A DNA stretch of 64,000 bases from Aporrectodea caliginosa (Eukaryota > Annelida > Clitellata > Crassiclitellata > Lumbricidae). Below, piece by piece: positions 26,001 to 36,900 of this stretch. The stretch lies in NCBI GenBank assembly GCA_020284085.1, contig JACEVL010000495.1:295001-359000 (forward strand). Reading direction: 5' to 3'. The position numbers and the translations under genes are program-made. Below the pieces are notes generated by a model. The model was given only the letters and a program-made list of their open reading frames with translations, was not told where the DNA came from and did no database searches. The first letter of the stretch is position 1, and each line of letters begins with the position of its first letter.

Positions 26001-26351
26001 GATAGTATGGTAGCAACATGGTGGTGCATGAGCGTTTGAAGTAGGAAACAGCGTCAGTTCTTACATTGCTGTGGTTGCATTCGTTGCCCGGCCTGACGGC
26101 GGCACCTCAAAGGCTTTAGTTGATGCAAAAATAACTAGTAAATACCATGCGGGTTTATTTGTTTTGTATTGCTTAACCTAGTCCATTGATCGGATCGAGT
26201 GTGACCCTTTGACATTCTTCGAGACTTACTTGGCTATGAAAAAGTCGGATCTCGCTTTAAACGCTCGAAACGCCTCCCTCTGGTTAGGAGGCACACGTTC
26301 GGCAAAAGCCGCCCAGTCGATGGCCGACTTTGCAATTCTTCGAGCGGCCAT
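22909..26351 (-). CDS. ATP5PD: mitochondrial ATP synthase subunit d (peripheral stalk)
   Basis: Five exons on the minus strand: 26351-26230, 25274-25178, 24589-24512, 23972-23910, 23067-22909 (TAA). They join in frame to 172 residues; the human protein is about 161. Subunit d is part of the peripheral stalk of F1Fo ATP synthase in the inner mitochondrial membrane and holds the catalytic head against rotation. Visible family features: start MAARRIAKSAIDWAAFAERV, then PEIDFAYYKGRLSSPAVVDE, a charged central helix (ITKKQVAEARKSIDEAKAL), and the aromatic C-terminal end DYFPETALNPWERPTFWPH, matching the FPET..D...YPYWPH end of the human protein. It is largely helical, with no membrane segment and only a weak basic N-terminus. 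The ATG at 26351 has G at +4. No frame break is seen, so the gene looks functional. Confidence 0.96.
23296..23611. mobile_element. hAT-like MITE in ATP5PD intron 4
   Basis: Ends read CCGTGCTGTCCAAC and GTTGGACAGCACTT, inverted repeats of the CAGTGCTG type. Flanks ATCTGGGA and ATCTAGGG are a decayed 8-bp duplication. Confidence 0.65.
23910..23972 (-). CDS. ATP5PD: ATP5PD exon 4
   Basis: 63-nt exon, 21 codons (QEITKKQVAEARKSIDEAKA, then L), phase 0. Acceptor GTTACAG, donor GTAACT. A highly charged helix of the peripheral stalk. Confidence 0.9.
24512..24589 (-). CDS. ATP5PD: ATP5PD exon 3
   Basis: 78 nt, 26 codons, phase 0 at both ends (YKALTVAYPKDKINVKTQID, then DQEKQA). Acceptor TTTCAG, donor GTAAG. 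Confidence 0.93.
25178..25274 (-). CDS. ATP5PD: ATP5PD exon 2
   Basis: 97 nt, acceptor GTCACAG, donor GTAAG. It encodes VHRFPEKLPEIDFAYYKGRL and SSPAVVDEYEKA. P.IDWAYYK followed by VDDFEKK is the human counterpart. Confidence 0.95.
26230..26351 (-). CDS. ATP5PD: ATP5PD exon 1 (start codon)
   Basis: 122 nt from ATG to a donor GTAAGT that splits a Lys codon (AA, then A). It encodes the conserved IDWAAFAERVPPNQ block and a basic helix FRAFKARSDFFIAK. The flank upstream on the coding strand is GA-rich. Confidence 0.94.
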
Positions 26352-27090
26352 TTGAGATATTTAATAACAGAAACCAATCACTCTCTCTCTCTCCAAACCA
26401 CTCTCCTTGACTCCTTCACACGAAATCTCGCCAAACCACGAGATGACCTTAATTATCGCCATAGGTCAAAGATTTCATATCTTTGATAGGCCGCGCTCAG
26501 AGCACCGTAGTAAGTAAGTAACCGAATGTACAGTCTAATTCAATCTACGGACTTATGATGATCAAGGCATCAGTCGATGGTCGCTACTCGCTACTAACTA
26601 CTAAGTATATTCCAAGCCAGATTCCAGGAAGAGTCAGGTCGAAACCAAGAGCGGAATCCGAGAAAGTACGGAAACAGTGCTGGCCATATACTTGCACTTC
26701 TTCCTAAACATATATCCGATATTTTCTATTGCTTTTGATAATATATTAGTCAGATATAAGAAAGTTTGTTCACAGATGTAAGAAGTTAAAAACTAGATTA
26801 AGATGTTAACTGCTTTTGCTAAAAGTATAATTTAGGGATCGTAGGCTTAAAATTGCGTTTTTCTATAGCAGCTGTAGACCTATGGCCTAGACTGTCCTTT
26901 TTGTAATGAATTGATGGGTGTGATCATTCACCATCGTTAGCCTTGAGATCACAAGATTTTTCTTTTATAGTTTATTTCCTATTAATACATGATTTAGCAT
27001 TGTATTTAATCCGTGATTTCTCACAGAATCTAAGACGATGGTCTACAATTCCCGTGAAGTTAATAATATTATCAATTAAAAACTTCTATT

Positions 27091-27165
27091 GTGCCGGTAT
27101 AAATAAACAAGACATCCATTGATCGTGTACCAAAACCAAGGCATAATCAGGTCAATGTCCACAGT
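27091..27165 (-). repeat. dispersed repeat, copy 1
   Basis: Shares GTGCCGG, a middle ATCGTGTACCAAAACCAAGG and CAGGTCAA(T/C)(G/A)TCCA with 30293-30365; 52428-52485 is a third, shorter match. Confidence 0.55.
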
Positions 27166-27791
27166 TAGTCTGTCCAGATAGAGACAGTCTATGGTGAATA
27201 AGCTGGTGCCCTGCGCTTGGCTTTTGAGTGTCACTTTAGAGGTTTGGAGATTACGATTACGATATGGTGGATAAGCATTATTTGTAAATAGATAAATGTT
27301 AAGTATAGAACGAAATGCCACAATTGAAGTGAATGAGCAGAGATACGATACATTGGTCCCAAGGACGCAGATCCTGTTATCCCACATATCAAGACTACTG
27401 TTGCAGCTAGATTTATTTTGATATTTGTTACTTAACTCAGTCAAGTTGTATTGTGTAGAAACCAAGTCTGTTTATTATCAGCTTTCATCTGCAAAACTTC
27501 AGACCACTCATGATTCTAAATTAGATTCACTTAGTGATTATGTTTAACTTTTATAATGAAAGTAATTAAAATAATGAGAAGAATATGATATTAATGGTAA
27601 CAATGAGACTGAGTATGATTTATTGCTACTGTTTAAATACCACTACCACTTCTACAACTGCTACTATTTGATCAGTTTCATAATCTGTCGTGTTTAATTA
27701 AATTAATCTACTGCTATTGCACATTAAAAGGCCCGAATACTTTTCTGTTTAATTTATAACATAGACTATAATTATCATGTATGTATAATGT

Positions 27792-27879
27792 GATAAGTCC
27801 TATCACATTATGTATATGTGACAGGACTTATCAAAGTCAAGTCCTATCACATATATACAATGTGCTATGACTTGACTTT
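27792..27879. repeat. two adjacent hairpins
   Basis: GATAAGTCCTATCACAT pairs with TGTGACAGGACTTATC (27792-27832). Directly after it AAAGTCAAGTCCTATCACAT pairs with ATGTGCTATGACTTGACTTT (27833-27879). Both share AGTCCTATCACAT. Confidence 0.85.
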
Positions 27880-28097
27880 GATAAACTGATCCCAATCAAG
27901 GGTTGCAAACTGGTGCATACACAATAACAGAGCAGACTCTTCTCAACTGCCTTGTATAGACTGCAAACAAGATCGATTATAACAAGTATTGGTATTTCAT
28001 GAATCTTTTTCTTCACAGAAGCAAAAAATTTCCTTGAATAATTATGAAATAACAAATTAAGCAGAAGAAGGCATACCACAAGAAATGCTGTCATAGT

Positions 28098-28168
28098 TTA
28101 ACCCTTTAACGACGAGCGGCCTATGGTTTCCCATACATTTTAGTACACGCTCGTCGTTAAAGGGTTAA
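28098..28168 (-). mobile_element. TTAA-flanked palindromic mini-element, copy 1
   Basis: 63 bp between TTAA sites, ends CCCTTTAACGACGAGC and GCTCGTCGTTAAAGGG, centre GGTTTCCCATACATTTTAGT. CCC...GGG ends in a TTAA site are typical of piggyBac-type elements. Copies 2 and 3 are at 31097-31166 and 38853-38923 in the other orientation. Confidence 0.82.
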
Positions 28169-29611
28169 ACTATTTGCAAATGCATGTGCTCTCAAGAAAG
28201 TGGAGTTTAGAATTCAGTTGTAAAAATGATTAATTTATACATATAAATTTAAAAGCTTTTAACATATTCAAGAAGATCTTAAACAATTTCAGTCAGACCA
28301 GAGTTAGATAAACTACATTCAGACGAAGCAATGGTAACTAAACTTGTTGCACAATCTGAAGAGTTTAATACCAGTTACATAATCAAGCGCCAGCAACAGA
28401 AACACTTGAAATTAACCTCAGCCCTTTCAGCAGATGCTGCAAGAATCGTAAATTATACACATTTTCAGTTCTAGCTGATGCTGAAAGGACTTTTATCAAG
28501 AAAAATATTTCTTTTGAGCTTGGGACCATACTTTTGCATTTGAGCTATTTGTATATAGCCAGCAAAAGCTGTATTACCTTTTAACAAATCATTTTCTGTG
28601 AAACTACATACTCCAGTAAGTAAGAACAATTTGTGATTTACATTTGCCAACATCAAAATTTTAATACCATTCTTGCTTCATTGCTGATAATTAATATCTA
28701 TAATTACAATATACTAGCCAATAAACACAACAGATGTCTAGACTTGCAGCTTTAAAAGGTGCTTCACGATCCATTAATAGTTGGCTCCGTTTGATCACAG
28801 AATTTCAATTACCATTTAGACCATGCATTCCATCTCAACTACATATACTCAACAAATACAAATCATTTTTCATTGTTCTCTAACAAGCACTTTGTACAAA
28901 GAAAAGACAATTCATAGCTCAGAGCAGGTATTAGAGCAGGTAACAATCTCACACGGCAGCCAGGCACTTTCAACTGCTAAGAACCTGATTAAATCAGTGC
29001 AACTTCTTCATTAAGGCACTTGTCAAACAAGACTGCTTGCTCTTTCAGATACATGACAAAACACACACAATAAGGAACCTCTGCTACGAAGTTCAAAATC
29101 ACCAACAGCATGATGATTTTATGAAAAGTCCAAATGTGAAATCAGTTTCATTTTCCAAAGCCTTGCTGATAGCAAGATCATCACAGATGCTACAGTATAG
29201 CCAAACAAACTACCCATGTCATTTTAACCATCTCCACCAGTGAAGTGGTCAGTTTACTTTCTTGAACAATGCATGACAAGAATATATATGTATCAAGACT
29301 AGAGGTGTAAAAATCTTAATATAAAAACGGCACAGACACTCGACTCTTTGTTCAGAGTGGGTACTCCACTAAACAAACACTCACCGGTTGCAAGTGTATT
29401 GCTATATGCACTTAGGTCTAATTCAGAGTTAGTCCCCAATGGCTTGACAGTCGGGTATGTCTGGCAAGCATTATCAGTTCGTCTGCTAATGATCCAACCT
29501 GTTCCCGATAAGAAGAGTGGAGTGATCACCCATCTAATCCCTGAGGCCAATATCTTTCACCCCACAAATGCATAAAACAGAAAACTAGTTTCTATTTACA
29601 GTGCTCCTAGG

Positions 29612-29953
29612 CAATGTTCCCTCTAAGTTGTGCGCATGCGCACAGCAGCCGTCACATGTACCTATGACGCCCACACAGTGGACGTCACAGGTGAGAATTT
29701 TTTAATGCTTAAAAATCAGGCAAAAGTTGTTAGTTTATTTTAAGTACAAATTTAAATACATATTAAGTCACACAGCGGCATAGTGAGATTGCACAGTACT
29801 CTATACAGTGCTTTAAAACAACAGCGAATAGTGTGTTCAACTACATCACGCGGTCATCATTAAAATGAAAAATTGTTGCCCATGTCTCTTGCCGTCACTG
29901 CTCAGTAGCTGACGAGGCTTCACACTTGCATCTTTGCCTTAGATGGAACGTTG
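29612..29953. mobile_element. hAT-like MITE, CAATGTTCCCTCTAAG family
   Basis: Starts CAATGTTCCCTCTAAG and ends CTTAGATGGAACGTTG, near-perfect inverted ends. Flanking octamers CTCCTAGG and TTCCTAGG match at 7 of 8, as expected for a hAT target duplication. Near the left end is a GTGCGCATGCGCAC palindrome. Confidence 0.82.
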
Positions 29954-30292
29954 TTCCTAGGAACTAAAGATATTTGTTTTTCTATATGTTTCACTGATTG
30001 ATAACTGTTTCCTTCAACTCAACAACTTCTACCCCACAGCTAAGGAGGCAACAAACAACTGCACATTATTAGAGTGCCTCTGATTAATGCAGCAATTGGC
30101 TTAAAAAAATATGCTTTGCTGGCCAGGTTTTACGCATTAATGGTCCAGTGACACCCTTTGGGTATCCTCTGGGCCTCTGGCTACTAGCTGACAGGCCTAA
30201 CAAAGACACTTACTAAAGTGCCATTTAAGCAACTCACAAACGTGCTGCAGAAGAAGTAATTGAAGAAGTAATTGCCGTTTGTAACTGTTATC

Positions 30293-30365
30293 GTGCCGGT
30301 GTCTAATGCACAAGGCATCAACCGATAGTGCACCAAAACCAAGCTGTAAGCAGGTCAACATCCAG
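30293..30365 (-). repeat. dispersed repeat, copy 2
   Basis: GTGTCTAATGCACAAGGCAT, ATAGTGCACCAAAACCAAG and CAGGTCAACATCCA; homologous to 27091-27165 and 52428-52485. Confidence 0.6.
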
Positions 30366-30466
30366 AAGATCAGTTCATTACAATGCTGTATAACCACAGT
30401 GAAAGCAGCAAATTTGCTGCCCCTGATTTAATGCATGTTTGTGGTTTCCACATTAAATCTTTCAAA

Positions 30467-30472
30467 TTTATT
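30467..30472 (-). promoter_or_regulatory. candidate polyadenylation signal AATAAA for Bicc1
   Basis: The first AATAAA hexamer I found on the minus strand after the Bicc1 stop, about 390 nt downstream. Position only; no transcript evidence. Confidence 0.3.
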
Positions 30473-30862
30473 TACAAGTGACTGAGAAAGATTTGCAAAA
30501 GATTTGCAAAATTCTTTCTGTTTTTCACCAAACTAAAATGTGGCTTTAAATACAATACAAATCATCAACTTGCTCCACAGTTTAGAGGAAATTCTGTTTA
30601 ACATGAGGACCGAAAAGCAGCTAATTGTTACACCACGATTTAACATTACAGCCGAAACACAGGAACAGTTTGGCATACAATTTTACATTAAAGCTGTTAG
30701 CAGCAGATAAACAAAATCAGCCTTCTCAAAATAACAGCCTCTTCAAAGATATGCAATCATGATGGACAGAGTGTTGACAAACAAATAGACGGCCAAAACC
30801 AGACATCACAGATGTACATGTATAGACATTGAAGGCTGAGCTGTCCTCCTCTTCCTCCTCTT

Positions 30863-30975
30863 CTACCATCGAACGCTCTGGCTCACAATGTCATGGCGTC
30901 GTATAATGCCAGCATCGCGGAAAGGATTTGGCAGCCCCGGAGGAGGTGGTAAAACTGATTGTCGCTTGTTGAGAT
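30863..30975 (-). CDS. Bicc1: Bicc1 last coding exon 19 and stop
   Basis: 113 nt including TAG at 30865-30863. It encodes DLNKRQSVLPPPPGLPNPFR, then RRHDIVSQSVRW. The very end (HDI.S.S.RW) matches the C-terminus of vertebrate BICC1 as I recall it, which fixes the stop codon. Confidence 0.93.
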
Positions 30976-33900
30976 CTAAACAAGTGCAAGAACATCTGTA
31001 TAATAACAGCCTTAGTTAAATGTGCGGTCTAACATTAGTAATACATGTATCTGGTGAAAAATATGAGAACATACAAATATTTAGAAAAGAAGTTTCTTAA
31101 CCCTTTAGCAACGAGTGTGTACTAAAATGTATGGGAAACCAAAACAACTCATCGTTAAAGGGTTAAGCTAACAGTGTAAAATCAGTTTACTCATTTTGTA
31201 GCTGAAGTAACCAGGGGTCACAACTGGAGCAGAAAGTTTGAAGCATTCTTCTGCCCTGGTAGGGTTTAAATCCCTAACCTCTCATTTGACAGTCCAGGAA
31301 GCTAACCCTTTGACTAATATGCACAAGTAGGTGACTTGTAAGTGTAAGCTTTTATTTCATTATGCATTACAAAGTAAAGTATTTTTTAGCTCATTATTAA
31401 ATATCGTATCACAACTTTCATGTAATCTTTGCATTAAACGGAATAGTTTTTGGCAGTTATTTTCATGCCCTGTAGCTGATGGAGAAGCAACAAAGGATTT
31501 TCCACGTAGGATATATTTTACCAAATGAATGCACAGAAGTTGTGCATCAAAGAGGTTGGCTTACAAGGTAAGTCAAAGAAATAAACTGATGAGTAAATGA
31601 ACAAAGTTCTAACTTAACCCGTAATTAAGCAATTTCAATAAAAAAATCCATTGAATACAGTGAAACGCATGAAGGAAATAGATTCCTATAAGTTCATCTC
31701 TGCTAAACTGAAAAATATTTTATATTTTGTTTATTTGTGGAACTGACACCAGGATTGAAGTGAATCAAATACAAATATTCAAAATATTCAGCAGAGTTCT
31801 AGTGGAAATATACGCAAAATATGAAGTTTTGTCTAACATCTACGTGAATTCAGTACCTGCGATTGCAAGAAGCATTTTTCGTCTTGCTCCAAATGTACTT
31901 ATTCCCAAATCTTTCAGGTCTTGATCAGTCAGAGTCAGAAACGTAGCCATGTCAATCTATAAGCACATCAAAAACAGCATAAAGATGAAGTAAGTTGATA
32001 TTCTATAGTGCACGCTATGCACTTTAATATGACAACTGCAATCTAGTACTGTAACTGTACAACCTTTCTTTCATACTGCAGCAAAAATATTATATAAGCC
32101 ATAGAATTCAAACAGGACAAATACCAGCCACTGAATGCCATCCCTTAAATCTGACTTTCCATACTCATAACTCAACGGATGTTTCCGCTGAGTTAAGCTG
32201 ATGCAGCCTGCCGGACATAACCGCTGCAATGTATGTAATCAGATATATCATACATGCCCAGACGAAGGTTTTTCACACTTGTTATTGCTGTAGTTTGTCA
32301 GATGGATTAAAATTGCCAAACTGTGACTGAAGTGACTTACCTCTTGCTGTTTGAAGAGTTCCGTATATTTGCCAAGACCCATTTCACTGAAGAGAAGAGA
32401 CAGATCAGTGTCACCAATTGCAACCCTGTCCATCTGCTTCTCACTTAGTGGCTGCCATACTGATGACGATGACAGAGTCTTGGCTGTCAGCTGATGACAA
32501 TTGTCGATCTGTGTAATACTGCCTAAGTACAACATATGCACAACCAATAATATTATTACGAATCTCAATTAATACCGTGCACAAAGTCACATAGAAATGA
32601 GAAGTGCAGCTAGTCAGCTGCTGGGTGGTTGTGCAGTTAGTTTTCGATAATTATGTCTGAATGCCTGTGAGAAAGATTGAGTTATGAGGCATTTCTTGAA
32701 GGTAGAAAATATCAGTGTCAAAGAACGAGTGGTAACCAGTTCCATTCCTTGATGCTCTGGAGTGGAATGCAGTGGAATGCTAAAGAGTCCACGACAGTTC
32801 TGCATCATGCCACAGCCAAAAATCTGTACCTGAAGAGCACACAGGCTGCACAGAGGACATAAAGAGTGACTACCCGGTAATGGTTGAAAGTTGATAGGAG
32901 TGCTTGTGCTGAGGACTTTCTAGCTAAGCAGGTCAGTTTAAATCCTCAAACCATCAATCTAATGTTGCAAGTTACTAGATACAAACATGACCTACTTCAG
33001 AAACCCCAAAACACAAGGCAGTGACTTGAAACCATAGGCAATGTACCACTTGTGCTAACTTTGTATAAGCAGGTAGTTTGTATCTAAAGATTTATATGCA
33101 AGCCTAGATCTCAGACATGAACTACTTCACCCGAAGACAGTAACTTGAAACCATAAATGTACCACTTAATGGAAGAAATGTTTCAGCTACAAAAGCAACA
33201 GAGCCTTGAGGGTAAGTTCTCAGTGTAAAAGAGGTTCACTGAGGTCATGAGAATCCAACAGAGTTATAATCAACAATCATCGTATGACCACTGCATGACC
33301 TCATAGTTCAAAGTTGCTGCACGAAGGTTAATTCAGTTTAACAAAAGCAAAGGATTACTTACATCTCTCTGGCTGCAGGGATAATTCTCGGCACTGAGCT
33401 AACTGCGACACGAGATCCATAAGGTTCTCATTGGCAGCTAACGGATTGGCTGGATTTGACAGAGGATTTCCTTCACTTTTCCAGGCTTCACTGTCTTCTT
33501 CCACATCCTCCAATAACAGAGTATTAAGTATTAATGGAGCATTACACATGCTTCTCCCATAAACCAAAGCTTGGGAAAAAATCTTCCTCCGATTTATGGC
33601 CAAGACAGCAGAAACATGTCTAATAAAAATTATCAAGAAAATGAAAACAGAAACAACCAAACTTTTAGCTTTTAATGCAATATTGCATTAAAATTACTAA
33701 TAAATTAATTACTGTCTTGTAGATATATACCAGTATCTGGTCATTTTTATTGCATGTTTTGAGAACATCGTAAAAGCTACATGGTATTTCATGCAATTAT
33801 TAACTGTAGCCTAATCACAGAGTAAGACATAAAATTGACATGATGCTCTTGGCGCAGTTTTCTCATCTGCAAAATGACATGATGCACAATACTCTGTAAT

Positions 33901-36900
33901 GTTCTGTCATCTTTAAAACGCTACGAAGCAATTACTTTGTACTGTTCTGTCATTTGCATACTGTTTGTAAAGCACATACCTCATAAGGTGTTGTCATCTT
34001 AGGTCCATCGTAGCCAGAGTCACTTAGGTTTAGCCTTTCGCGTATAGCTGACGCAGGCATTGATCGCGAGAAGCCAAGACCTGCCCAGTAGTCGGTTGGT
34101 ATACGTGATTCACCAACAGGTTTCTTCTGCATTGCTTTAAGAAGTTAACAACAAAGAAGCCTTTACATTTCAGTTGGCTCACTCGTGCACAGTTGTCTAA
34201 CAATTCACATACCCACCAAACACATATGCCATGGACTCAGCCTTGCCTAATGTAATGTAACATATATTTATTGTGCATCTTCATGACAGAGGCAATCATG
34301 AAAGCTTGTTATGTAAAGTGACAAAACATTTACATAAATCTTATAAAAAGATACTCATACTTCACTGTCATCATCATCATTAACATCTTCTTCATCATTT
34401 AGACAATACACACATCTACTGGTGGCTGTACTGTTAACTGGGTTTAACAAATTCACACAAAAAATTATGTACTAATAGCTCATCAGCAGCAATAATCTGA
34501 GGAGTATCTCTTGAAGTGGCACTATATAAAATTTGATTACGAATAATACAAGTAAGTAAGTATATCCTTTATTGAAAAACCAACTGCTAAAAAAAAATTA
34601 AGTGGCATAAAGCATCCGTGTGACAAACGTTTTACGAGATAGAGAGTAGAGAGTATACGAGATAGAGAGTATACAAACATACTAAGAATGCACTAATAGT
34701 GGCGTATATCTTCACAGATGAGCCAATGATGAGCTAGTACTCAGCAAAAGAACTTGAAAGATTTTGATATGCACCTTTGCTGGCCAGCATCTTCATACGC
34801 TCATAGTCAATATCATTGAGGAAACCTCCATGTTCAAACTGTGCGGAGGAGTTGATGGATTTCTTGGGACGGTTGCTTCCTGGCGCCTTGCTACTGCTAC
34901 TGCGTTCTGATGAACTGTCTGACTCATACTCACCATCTCTATCAACATCACCATTCCTATGACAACAGCATCATAAACTAACATTTAACAATGCATCAGA
35001 AACAATTGCCTTAAACGATCGGTTATAATTTTGCGATTAGATTCAAGTAAAAGCTTTACACCCAGACACTTGAAACTGTTCTCATAATTATGATGTTTTA
35101 TCCTATGCAGCATTTCTACACCTTTGTCTTGCTTTCATTCTTTCTACTGGCTCTTCCTTTCTTTCTGTCTGTCATCCTATCCTGTCTTTCTGTCTGTCTC
35201 TCTGTCTCCTTGTCTTTCTGTCTGTCTTTCTGTCTGTCTTCCTGACTTTCTGTCTGTCTTCCTGTCTTTCTGTCTGTCTCCCTGTCTTTCTGTCTGCCTT
35301 CCTGTCTGTCTTTCTGTCTGCCTTCCTGTCTGTCTCCCTGTCTTTCTGTCTGTCTTCCTGTCTGTCTTTCTATCTGCCTTCCTGTCTGTCTCCCTGTCTT
35401 TCTGTCTTTCTTCCTGTCTTTCTCTCTTCACCATTCTTTCTTCTCTCTTCCCATTTCCATTTCTACCTAACTATTTCTTTCTCCATCTGTCTCTCCTCTT
35501 TCTTTGTTTCATTAACATTCTCAGAAAACTGGGTCAAAGCCAGACAAAGTCAGAGTGACTAACCCAAACACGAATATCAAATTAATTTTTAAACTTGGTT
35601 TGTGCTACCTATCATAGCTGAAAAATCAACCAAGTCTTACTGAACACAAAAGATCCTCTGCTGGTTCTCGTCGAGAAGGTCATGCCTTTCCTCATCTAAA
35701 GTAGCCATCGTTTCCTTAGTTCCATTCGAATAGATGGCGCCATTGCTCGGTGATGGATGATAGGTCACCTGAGCCGTGGCACTGGCGTCCAGCGCCGGAT
35801 TGGTTGTCATCGGTGTAGCGTGGTACACGTCGTTGCTGTGATCTGGCATCGGCTGAAAGATGCCTTCGTGCTGTGAAGGATGATGAGGATGCTGAAAATG
35901 TGGAGGACGAGATGGATTATGATAGAGAACCGACGATGAAGATGAAGCAGCCGAGGCAGGACAAGTGCTTGGCTGCAGAGGATGGTGATAAATGGCAGGA
36001 TGGGAGGAGCATCCAATGTCAGATGAATAGAGCTGCTGAGACAGGGCAATCGAAGAAGGATGAGGCGGACCAAAAACTCCGGCAGTAGCATCCGAATGAC
36101 GACAGTCTAAACCTTGAAAACAGAAGAGAACACACCCAGAATAGAATGACAAATCTCTCTGTCTTTTCATAGCACAAGCAGCAACAGGAGCACCCACCAT
36201 AAGGGAGTACGCTTGGCAAAGCAGCCAAAGCATTTATGCTGATCCCTAATGAATTTAAATAGCTGAATTTATTCCACTGCTTCACAATTCATCAAATTTA
36301 AAACTTTCAAAGCACATAATTATGTAAATGTAAGTTATCTAAAAGTTATAAATGCACGTCAATTAGCAATTTAATGTATGTATATAGATGTACATTGATG
36401 TATGTATATGCGTATTTATGTATTATGTATGCATGCATGTATACATAATTTGTGGCTGATGCTGCATAGATGTGACAAGTCAACTGGTTTTGAAAACTCC
36501 AGCCAAAGAGTTTTGGAAAAATCAATGCTTGCCTAACAGCAGATTTTTCCAAGGCTTAGCCTATTGTGGTATGCCTAGACTTGTCTTGCTAGCTCAGAAG
36601 GTTGGAGAGTATATCAGGCAGGTAGAAAATACAGTGTTGCAGCAGTACTCAGTGTCTGAACTCAGTTAATTGTATAAGTAATAAATGTCATTGAATGCTG
36701 CTGATGATAGCAATTTATATCAAACTGTGCATGAAGAATTGTAAGTCATGGCAACAGTAAAAGCACTGTCATGGTTGTACTGCAGATTTTATTAATTATA
36801 CGAAAAGAAAATCCAAGACTGTCTTATCTTACTTAACGCCACACATCAGGCTAGTCTATGATTCGAAGCTCAATTGATTTGCAACTTCAGAAGGTCACTG

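Larger units (their letters stand above)
26352..30862. other. intergenic region between ATP5PD and Bicc1
   Basis: No gene recognised. Holds two small hairpins (27792-27879), a TTAA-flanked palindromic mini-element (28098-28168), a hAT-like MITE (29612-29953) and two copies of a dispersed repeat (27091-27165 and 30293-30365). The ATP5PD promoter should lie just above 26351, in a stretch containing (CT)n (26380-26393). Confidence 0.55.

Noticed and set aside
35637..36233. Separate 198-aa gene on the minus strand
   Set aside because: Most of the frame is Bicc1 exon 13; the part above 36112 is intron read-through.
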